The translations under genes were made by a program, and so were the position numbers. DNA of 64,000 nt from Palsa-883 sp963847615 (GTDB lineage: Bacteria > Pseudomonadota > Alphaproteobacteria > Acetobacterales > Acetobacteraceae). Location of the stretch: NCBI GenBank assembly GCA_963847615.1, contig CAWKAN010000021.1, positions 124,001 through 188,000 of the forward strand, given 5' to 3'. Below are positions 58,007 to 64,000 of this stretch, in pieces (position 1 is the stretch's first letter; the number at the start of each line of letters is the position of its first letter). Under the pieces are notes generated by a model. That model did no database searches. It was not told the DNA's origin and was given only the letters and a program-made list of their open reading frames with translations.

Positions 58007-59562
58007 TTCAGGATGAACCCGGCATCGACCGGCGGGCCGGCGGCGGGGGGCGCCAGTTGCCGCCCGAACAGGATGCGGTCCAGGTCGGTCGCCGGCCTGA
58101 ACCCATCCGTCGGCAGGTGCAGCGCCTGCGGGCCGGACACCGGCTGGACGATATACGGCGTGACGATGATCACCAGCTCGCTCTCGCCGCGCTGGAAATC
58201 GTTCGACTTGAACAGCGCCCCGATCACCGGCAGCTCGCCGATGCCGGGCAGCGCATTGGTCGCATCGGTGCTGGATTTCTGCAGCAGGCCGGCGATCGCG
58301 AAGCTCTGGCCGCTGCCCAGCTCGACCGTCGTCTCCGCCCGCCGCACCGTCAGCGCCGGAATGGTCAGCGTGCCGCCGGCGACCGGCACGCTGACCGCGC
58401 CGACGTTGGACAGCTGGCTGACCTCCGGGCGCACCCGCAGATTGAGCCGCGTCGGCGACAGCACGGTCGGCACCACCGCCAGGCTGACGCCGTATTCCTT
58501 GAAGTCGACCGTGATCGTCGTTGAGCCGTTGGAGGTATTGCCGGCGATCGGGATCGGGAACTCGCCGCCCGCCAGGAAGCTCGCGGTCTCCCCCGACAGC
58601 GCGGTGAGGTTCGGCTCCGCCAGGACGGTGATCAACTGATCGGCCGCCAGCGCATCCACCACGGCGTTAACGTCCCACAACCCATTGCCGGAGGTGAAGC
58701 CCGCGCCAAGTTGATTGGGCGTGTAGCCGCCAGAAGAGAGCGGCGACAGGCCGAGCGGCAGCAGCGGGGTGATCGCCGGAGAGATAACCCCGGCGCCGGT
58801 GCGCAGCCCGAAGCGAAACCCGTTGCCAGCGCCCAGCGCCTGCCAGTTGAAGCCCAGCTGGCGGGTGATCGACCGATTGATCTCGGCAATCCGCACCCGG
58901 ACGTTCACCTGGATGCTGCCAAGTACAATAAGTCGGTCGGCGACGCCGCCCTTCTCGCCGACGAAGGCGTGGGCGATCGCTTCGGCCTGCTGTGCCGCCA
59001 GCGGGGTAGGCGCCGTACCGCTGAGCACAAGGTCGTCGCCGGCGGCGCGGACGCGCACGCCTTGCCCACCGGTCACCGACTGCGCGATCGCGGCCTGCGC
59101 CGCCGCCGCCGTCGCTGCGCTGACCCCTGCCGGGCCGGTCGGGGCTCCCCGCGCACCCGAAGCTGCCGGGCGGGCGCCGCCCGACGTGACGGTGATGTCG
59201 TATTGCACGATCGCCGAGCCGCTCTGGCCGGTGGCGATCACCGTCGTCCGCCCGGGTGCCACCCCCATCAGGAACAGGCTGGTCGGCGACGCCGGTTGCA
59301 CCCGCGCGATCGACGGGTCCGCCGACAGCACGGTGGCCGCCGGCTGGGTCAGATGCAGCAGCACCCCGGTCCCGGCGGCGATCGTCAGCGGCTGGCTCAG
59401 CAGCAGCGCCTCGGATCCAGGCGCTGGTGTGGCCGGCGTTGCCGGCGCCTGCGCCCGCGGCGCATTCGCCGCGGATTTCGGCGGTGCAGCGCCGGCGACG
59501 GACGCGAAACTCATCAATGCAACTGCCAAGGACAGAAGCCAGCGGCTCATCGGGCGGCTCAT
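58003..59562 (-). CDS. cpaC: Tad pilus outer-membrane secretin (CpaC/RcpA)
   Basis: 519 residues, signal peptide (WLLSLAVALMSFASVAGAA), BON/N0-type domain at ~50-220, and the secretin domain from ~260: ISAQ-type amphipathic core with AEPNLTALSGETASFLAGGE and TSNGSTTITVDFKEYGVSLA, ending ESELVIIVTPYIVQPV, a hallmark of secretins. It forms the outer-membrane channel for the pilus. A start two methionines later (59550) is equally possible. Confidence 0.93.
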   Translation of the reverse strand: MSRPMSRWLLSLAVALMSFASVAGAAPPKSAANAPRAQAPATPATPAPGSEALLLSQPLTIAAGTGVLLHLTQPAATVLSADPSIARVQPASPTSLFLMGVAPGRTTVIATGQSGSAIVQYDITVTSGGARPAASGARGAPTGPAGVSAATAAAAQAAIAQSVTGGQGVRVRAAGDDLVLSGTAPTPLAAQQAEAIAHAFVGEKGGVADRLIVLGSIQVNVRVRIAEINRSITRQLGFNWQALGAGNGFRFGLRTGAGVISPAITPLLPLGLSPLSSGGYTPNQLGAGFTSGNGLWDVNAVVDALAADQLITVLAEPNLTALSGETASFLAGGEFPIPIAGNTSNGSTTITVDFKEYGVSLAVVPTVLSPTRLNLRVRPEVSQLSNVGAVSVPVAGGTLTIPALTVRRAETTVELGSGQSFAIAGLLQKSSTDATNALPGIGELPVIGALFKSNDFQRGESELVIIVTPYIVQPVSGPQALHLPTDGFRPATDLDRILFGRQLAPPAAGPPVDAGFILK

Positions 59563-60398
59563 TTGAAGGTCACTTCGCTGCGATTCCCGCCCTGGACAAG
59601 GTGGACCGTCACGCCGACCGGCTCGTTGGCATTGGACAGCGCCGGCGACACGTTGACGCCGAACACCGTCGGCTTTGCGGCAACGACCGGACCCTGCGCG
59701 TCCTCCGCCGCCCGGATTGCCAGCGACAGCTTGCCCAGATGGTCCGCCACGGCAAGCAGTTCGGCCTGGTTGGGGGCGACTTCCAGCGTGACGGTGCGGG
59801 CCAGGTGTCCCGCTACCGCCGCGTTGGAGGGCGCGCCCTGCACGATCGCCTGGTCGATCCCGATGACGCGAATATTGCTCAGCACGGTTTCGCTCAGCAC
59901 GCGTCGGGCCACCGGCGCTTCGGCCATGTCCTGCGTCAGGATCACGTTGACATGGTCACCCGGCCAGATCAGGCCGGCGACCCCGGTAACCGGATCGACG
60001 CCGATCGACACTGCCCGCATGCCGGGCGCCAGCACGCTGGCGATGAAGCCGCGATCGCGCGGCCGCAGGATGTCGTCGGCGGTGATCGGCGCGCCGGTTT
60101 CCAGATAGGCCCGGATCAGGGCGCCGCGCAGGCTGGCCCGCGCCTCCGGCGAGTTGGTGAAGGCGCCGGACGGGATCTGCCCCGACTCCGCCCGTTTCAC
60201 GTTGAAGTCGTCGTCGCGCGCCAGGGTGCCCGCCGGCAGCGTACGCGCGGCCACCAGATAGCCAACCGCCAGCGGCGGCGGCAACGCCGCCGTCGGTGCC
60301 GGCGCGACGCGCGCCGGCGTGGCAAGCTGGTAGGCGATCGTTCCCAGCGCTGCCGCGGTGAGCAGCATCAGCGCGATAACCATAATGCGCAATGACAT
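59559..60398 (-). CDS. cpaB: Flp pilus assembly protein CpaB (RcpC)
   Basis: 279 residues with an N-terminal membrane helix (MVIALMLLTAAALGTIAYQL) and the SAF/CpaB domain: VGYLVAARTLPAGTLARDDD, AYLETGAPITADDILRPRDR, PGMRAVSIGVDPVTGVAGLI and GDHVNVILTQ. In Tad systems it sits in the periplasm and supports the secretin. The 4-bp overlap with cpaC shows coupling. Upstream, cpaA ends 3 bp away. Confidence 0.92.
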   Translation of the reverse strand: MSLRIMVIALMLLTAAALGTIAYQLATPARVAPAPTAALPPPLAVGYLVAARTLPAGTLARDDDFNVKRAESGQIPSGAFTNSPEARASLRGALIRAYLETGAPITADDILRPRDRGFIASVLAPGMRAVSIGVDPVTGVAGLIWPGDHVNVILTQDMAEAPVARRVLSETVLSNIRVIGIDQAIVQGAPSNAAVAGHLARTVTLEVAPNQAELLAVADHLGKLSLAIRAAEDAQGPVVAAKPTVFGVNVSPALSNANEPVGVTVHLVQGGNRSEVTFK

Positions 60399-60401
60399 CG
60401 T

Positions 60402-60935
60402 TCAGCCCATTGGGTTGGTCAGCAGCGCCCACACGCCGCCGCAGGCGATGGCGATACCATAGGGCAGCGGGGCATGGCGCAGGATGCGCCAGCGCTCCGC
60501 CGCATAGACCCGGCGCGGCCAGAACGACCCCGCCGGTGCGTGCGCCGGCCGCGGCAGCCGCCGCAGCGCAAGGTGCAGCACGGCCAACACCCCGCCGGCC
60601 AGCGCGGTCACCGCGATCAGCCCGACCGCGCCGCTGATCGGCTGGCCGAGTGTTGCCGCGACCAGCAGCTTGATGTCGCCGCCCCCCAGGACGCCGCGGG
60701 CATGCAGCAGGACCAGCAGAACGAACAGCAGCAGGGCGAAGGCCGCCGACCCGGCAAGCGCCAGCGGGCCGGCGAGCAGCCGCGTCGTCGCCCCGGCGAT
60801 CCCGAGCGCCAGACAGGCGCCATCCGGAATGGTCCGGCTGTTCAGGTCCGCCCTTGCCGCAACCAGCAGCGATCCGAACTGGATCGCGGCGGCGGCAAGC
60901 CAGAGGGTCGAAAGAGTGGTCTGCTGCCAGTGCAC
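60402..60935 (-). CDS. cpaA: Prepilin peptidase CpaA (TadV)
   Basis: 177 residues, about six helices, A24-family aspartic peptidase. The two catalytic aspartates are in ARADLNSRTIPDGACL and GVLGGGDIKLLVAATL (GxGD-type). It cleaves the short leader from Flp prepilins and pseudopilins at the inner membrane. Follows the two pilin genes on the same strand, though a 119-bp gap separates it from the nearer one. Confidence 0.9.
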   Translation of the reverse strand: MHWQQTTLSTLWLAAAAIQFGSLLVAARADLNSRTIPDGACLALGIAGATTRLLAGPLALAGSAAFALLLFVLLVLLHARGVLGGGDIKLLVAATLGQPISGAVGLIAVTALAGGVLAVLHLALRRLPRPAHAPAGSFWPRRVYAAERWRILRHAPLPYGIAIACGGVWALLTNPMG

Positions 60936-61054
60936 GCTTGCCCTCGCTGATTGTTCAAGCCGGCGCCGATTGTGCAGGCCGGGTGAAACTGGTACGCGAC
61001 TCCTGCCGCCCGCGAAGCTGGGATGGTTGTTTCCCAGCCGTCAAGTGGGCTCGT

Positions 61055-61225
61055 TCAGGCGGCGTTAGCGAGGGCGGCGGAGATATCGCGCCAAATGGTT
61101 GCCAGATTCCCGCTGAAGCCGCCCACCGCCGCGCCCACGACGACGACGCTGATCGCAGCGATGCCGCCGTATTCCAGCGCCGTTACACCTTGCCGGTCGG
61201 TCATCGCTGCGGTGACCCAACTCAC
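61055..61225 (-). CDS. Second Flp-type pilin
   Basis: 56 residues from GTG 61225 (leader MSWVTAAMTDRQG) or 49 from ATG 61204. The Flp signature follows the cleavage glycine: VTALEYGGIAAISVVVVG with the conserved Glu-Tyr pair at +5/+6, then FSGNLATIWRDISAALANAA. It is very similar to the pilin at 61355 (GFSGNLAT and GLSGNLAT) but has a degenerate, less hydrophobic leader and no clear ribosome site, so it may be a minor or weakly expressed pilin produced by duplication. Confidence 0.75.
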   Translation of the reverse strand: MSWVTAAMTDRQGVTALEYGGIAAISVVVVGAAVGGFSGNLATIWRDISAALANAA

Positions 61226-61354
61226 AGATTACGTACCCGACATTCGCATTCCCCGGGCTTTGGACACATGCCAGCCCAGCCCAAACGCAAGGCTGGGGAG
61301 GTTTTATTCCCCAGCCCGCGTCGAGACGTTTCGGATTGCAGCGACCTGGGGCCG

Positions 61355-61540
61355 CTAGACGGCGTTGCCGAGCGCGCTGGAGATATTGCCCCAAAGGGTC
61401 GCCAGGTTGCCGCTGAGTCCGCCCATCGCGGCGCCGACGACGACGACGGTCACCGCGGCGATGATGCCGTATTCCATCGCGGTGACGCCTTTCCGGTCCG
61501 CCACCGCGGCGGAGATCAAGCCCAGAACATAAGCAAGCAT
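61355..61540 (-). CDS. flp: Flp-family major pilin
   Basis: 61 residues: leader MLAYVLGLISAAVADRKG, then cleavage before VTAMEYGIIAAVTVVVVGAA, and tail GGLSGNLATLWGNISSAL. The Glu-Tyr motif and hydrophobic helix are the Flp pilin hallmarks. CpaA cleaves after the glycine, and TadABC assemble the mature peptide into the Flp pilus. ATG 61540 has GGAGAAC about five bases upstream. It is the first gene of the minus-strand pilus operon. Confidence 0.92.
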   Translation of the reverse strand: MLAYVLGLISAAVADRKGVTAMEYGIIAAVTVVVVGAAMGGLSGNLATLWGNISSALGNAV

Positions 61541-61751
61541 AGTCGTTCTCCATATGTTTGTTGTGCCCATCAAGCCATCCCCGCCGGACCGTTCGGGAAC
61601 CGACCGTTCTGGCGCTGACAGTCAGGCAGCCTTAACCGCCTATTGACTATTCTTACACCGTTTGTTAACTCTTATCCACCCAAAAAATGAGCGGCGGCTA
61701 GGCGATTAAGACATAGTCCCGGCCGGCTTTGGAGACCTCCGGATCACTAGC
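61541..61751. promoter_or_regulatory. Divergent promoter region between flp and the TadE/G genes
   Basis: An AT-richer stretch (61630-61700) with TTAA, seven bases, TTGA at 61632-61646, close to the CtrA consensus TTAA-N7-TTAA, and GACCGTTC repeated at 61587 and 61602 (15-bp period, direct). CtrA controls pilus genes in Caulobacter; whether it does so here is inference. Promoter hexamers cannot be pinned down. Confidence 0.4.
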
Positions 61752-62243
61752 ATGCGGAATACAACTTTCCGTCGCCTGTGTCTTTCGCGCAACAGACCTG
61801 CCGGTCGAGCCGCCAGACTTCTGCACGACCGGCACGGCGCCATCGCACTGCTGTTCTCTCTCAGCGCCATCGTCCTGTTCGGGCTTGCCGGCCTGGCGGT
61901 CGAAGGCGGCGCCCGGTACATGGAGAAGCGCCACGGCCAAAACGCCGCCGACGCCGCGGCCATGGCCGGCGCCATCGCCCTGGCCTTCGGCCAGAGCGCG
62001 AGCATCAGCGGCGGCAAAGCCACCGCGCGCCAGGGCTATAGCAGCAGCGCCGTCACCATCACCACCGCCACCTCCACCGGTATCGGTCACCTCACGGCCG
62101 GGGCGACCCCCGCCAATGCGACGAGGGCGATGGTGGCCTGGATGCCGACGCGGCCGTGGGGCAACCGCCTTGCCCTGCGCGGCCAGTGGCACGAAGGTCG
62201 CGCCAGTCCAGCCGACTGCGATGGTGGGATGACACGATGTTGA
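61752..62243 (+). CDS. TadE/TadG-like pilus protein, short
   Basis: 163 residues. After a basic start, RHGAIALLFSLSAIVLFGLA is the Tad_N membrane segment, then VEGGARYMEKRHGQNAADAA AMAGAIALA, the typical N-terminal region of TadG/TadE pseudopilins. The rest (threonine/serine-rich, then an arginine/tryptophan-containing end) does not match the family well, so it may be a shortened or frameshifted TadG. It overlaps the next gene by 7 bp. Confidence 0.6.
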   Translation: MRNTTFRRLCLSRNRPAGRAARLLHDRHGAIALLFSLSAIVLFGLAGLAVEGGARYMEKRHGQNAADAAAMAGAIALAFGQSASISGGKATARQGYSSSAVTITTATSTGIGHLTAGATPANATRAMVAWMPTRPWGNRLALRGQWHEGRASPADCDGGMTRC

Positions 62244-62698
62244 ACCGACTTCGTCTGCTCGGCGGCGTGTGCGGGGGAAGGGACAGGCGGGGCGTCGCCG
62301 CCCTGGAGTTCGCCCTCATCGCCCCGGCGCTACTGCTGATCGTGTTTGGCGGGGCCGAGTTCGGTTTGGCCCTGAGCGAATACCTGACGCTGAACAATGC
62401 CGCCGTCGTCGGCGCACAGCAGTTCGCGTTCAGCGCCGGCGTGGACGCGACGCCCTATGCCGACGCGGTGAGCGCGATCAACCTCGCGGCGCACCACCTG
62501 CAGCCGCTGACGATCGTCACGTCGGTCAATGGGTCGCCGTGCACCGACAAAAGCTCGACGACCTGCGGGGCAGCGCTGAGCGGCGGCAGCGGGTACGTGA
62601 CGGTGCAACTCACGTATTCGTGTGCCGCGCTTAACATCGTTTTTAACCTGCTGCCCAACTGCACCATGATGGTGCAACAAACGGAGCGTGTGCAATGA
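62237..62698 (+). CDS. tadE: TadE-like pseudopilin
   Basis: 153 residues. The Tad pseudopilin start RRGVAALEFALIAPALLLIV has the cleavage glycine and conserved glutamate, followed by FGGAEFGLALSEYLTLNNAA. It would be processed by CpaA and act as a minor pilus component. A cysteine pair in the C-terminal part (SPCTDKSSTTCGA) may form a disulfide in the periplasm. ATG 62237; stop overlaps tadG by 4 bp. Confidence 0.8.
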   Translation: MLNRLRLLGGVCGGRDRRGVAALEFALIAPALLLIVFGGAEFGLALSEYLTLNNAAVVGAQQFAFSAGVDATPYADAVSAINLAAHHLQPLTIVTSVNGSPCTDKSSTTCGAALSGGSGYVTVQLTYSCAALNIVFNLLPNCTMMVQQTERVQ

Positions 62699-64000
62699 GT
62701 TGGAACCCCGGATCTTACTTTTACCGGATGCTCAGGGACAAACGCGGCGCCGCTGCCCTCGTGGGGGCGCTCGCGGGCATTATACTGTTGGGCTTCGCGG
62801 CGGTATCGGTTGACGCGGCCCGTGCCTACGTGGTCTGGAACCAGCTTCAGGCGTCGTCCCAAGCGGCGGCGTTGGCAGCAGCCAAGGACATCGGTACGGG
62901 GGGGACACCGCTCACCACAGCAGCCTTGTACAGCTCCGTAACCGCTTCGGACAAGAACTATATCCGTGGTGTCACCACCACGATGGTATCCGGATATCCG
63001 AAGTTGCTCTGCTTCTCGCATGCCGCGGCCTCCGGACTTGCCTGCACCACCAATCAGACCCCGAACACGTCCGTAAACGGCGTCCAGGTAATACAGACGG
63101 CGACCATCCCGCTGTACTTTGCCGGGATATTGGGGTTCCATTCGATCAATCTTACGAGCGGCGCGACCGCGCTCATGGCGGGTCAGGCGCTGCCGCCGCT
63201 CAACGTGATGTTCATCGTCGATGCGACCGCATCGATGGGCAGCAACGACGCCGTCTGCGGCGCGACGAGACTCGGGTGTGCAATCGGTGGCTTCGAGGCG
63301 CTTTTGGCCGACCTCTGGCCTTGCACCTATGCGAGCAACAACCCCGGCGCCAGTTGCGGCGCAGTGGCAAACCACAACGTCGCGAATCCCTATGACGAGG
63401 CAGCGCTGCTGCAGTTCCCCGGGGTGGGGGTCGCCCCGACAGGCGCCGCTTGCGGCAGCCTCGCAACGGTGGCGTATGCGGGGGTCACGGGAAAGACCAG
63501 CAAAACGACCACAACCACCACGCTGACTTTCGCGGCAACGCCGGCCTTCAATACCGGGAACAACACCGGGAACGTGGCCTTGGTGACCGACATGACGAAC
63601 CCGTCGTACATCCAGGTCAACACCTACATCAAGTCAAAGACCACCACGACGGCGCTCATGAGCACGACACCGACGGCGGGCGATACCATCGGGAGCGGCA
63701 ACTCCATCGCTGTCTGGCCGCCGGTTTACCAGATCATTCCGCTGTCGAGCGATTACAAGACGTCTGACGCAGCGACCACTCTGAATGCGGCTTCCGACCT
63801 CGTCGGCTGTTTGCAGACCCTCAAATCGCCGGGCGGGTTCGCCACCTTCTACGCCGATGCGATCATAGTCGCCCAGCAGCAACTGACAGCGAATGCCCGG
63901 TCAGGTGTGCGGAACGTGATCATCCTGCTCAGCGACGGGGAAGCCAATGCTACTTCCGCAAGTGGCAAGGTTAATATGGTATCCCAGGGACCGAACTGGT
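62695..64000 (+). CDS. tadG: TadG-like protein with VWA domain, 5' part
   Basis: At least 435 residues, running off the right edge. The start MSWNPGSYFYRMLRDKRGAA and helix ALVGALAGIILLGFAAVSVD form the Tad_N segment; DAARAYVVWNQLQASSQAAA follows. A von Willebrand A-like domain begins at NVMFIVDATASMGSNDAVCG (metal-site pattern DxTxS) and includes NVIILLSDGEAN. TadG anchors the pilus to the envelope. A threonine-rich stretch (TSKTTTTTTLTFAAT) is inserted in the domain. ATG 62695 overlaps the previous stop (ATGA). Confidence 0.82.
   Translation, partial: MSWNPGSYFYRMLRDKRGAAALVGALAGIILLGFAAVSVDAARAYVVWNQLQASSQAAALAAAKDIGTGGTPLTTAALYSSVTASDKNYIRGVTTTMVSGYPKLLCFSHAAASGLACTTNQTPNTSVNGVQVIQTATIPLYFAGILGFHSINLTSGATALMAGQALPPLNVMFIVDATASMGSNDAVCGATRLGCAIGGFEALLADLWPCTYASNNPGASCGAVANHNVANPYDEAALLQFPGVGVAPTGAACGSLATVAYAGVTGKTSKTTTTTTLTFAATPAFNTGNNTGNVALVTDMTNPSYIQVNTYIKSKTTTTALMSTTPTAGDTIGSGNSIAVWPPVYQIIPLSSDYKTSDAATTLNAASDLVGCLQTLKSPGGFATFYADAIIVAQQQLTANARSGVRNVIILLSDGEANATSASGKVNMVSQGPNW

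Overview
The window is about 64 kb of very GC-rich DNA with alphaproteobacterial gene content: an mreBCD-mrdAB cell-shape operon, a full Tad/Flp pilus locus, a cisplatin-response type ATP-dependent DNA ligase, DUF2076 and DUF5681 proteins, and trans-aconitate methyltransferase. The style (GC-rich, repeat-laden gaps, many flavoenzymes) fits Rhodospirillales/Acetobacteraceae, but the taxon is inferred, not proven. No rRNA, convincing tRNA or CRISPR array was seen.

Layout. 1-10.9 kb: end of an M20 amidohydrolase, a membrane histidine kinase, a SYLF protein, an MBL hydrolase/flavoprotein pair, an EntS-like MFS carrier, a DUF2934 protein, a long TPR-glycosyltransferase and small lipoproteins. 12.0-18.4 kb: mreB, mreC (frame broken), mreD, mrdA (PBP2), rodA. 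18.8-31.8 kb: methyltransferase, histidine kinase, patatin lipase, a TVP38/flavoprotein pair, a TonB-like protein, thiL, MFS, DUF2076. 31.9-33.8 kb: CoA-binding protein, glyQ without an adjacent glyS, an orphan VapB. 33.98-37.77 kb: a small island (degenerate IS1182-type element, GxxExxY remnant, DUF5681 gene) that has split the 3' end of a luciferase-like oxidoreductase gene and is bounded by 15-bp direct repeats. 37.7-43.6 kb: two luciferase-like oxidoreductases, ATP-dependent ligase, hydroxyacid dehydrogenase, tag glycosylase. 45.0-64.0 kb: the Tad/Flp pilus region, with a minus-strand assembly operon (flp, flp, cpaA, cpaB, cpaC, lipoprotein, tadZ, tadA, tadB, tadC, tadD), a divergent TadE/TadG set running off the right edge, and between them two membrane glycosyltransferase-like proteins, a lytic transglycosylase, a secreted ClpP-like protein and a TPR-SPOR lipoprotein.

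Repeats are the most unusual content. One family (four copies) forms 300-380 bp giant imperfect palindromes. Their outer arms differ between copies but pair within each copy, and in one case the right arm carries an inverted copy of the end of mreD. A second family (five copies) has inverted arms around a roughly 65-bp core that lies in opposite orientations in different copies, as if it inverts. Both sit between genes, even inside the mre/mrd operon.

Six recognisable coding regions (mreC, tam, patatin, one luciferase-like gene, the ligase and the transposase) each need one base removed to restore the frame. That shared direction may reflect assembly error, decay, or in the tam poly-G tracts a phase-variable switch.
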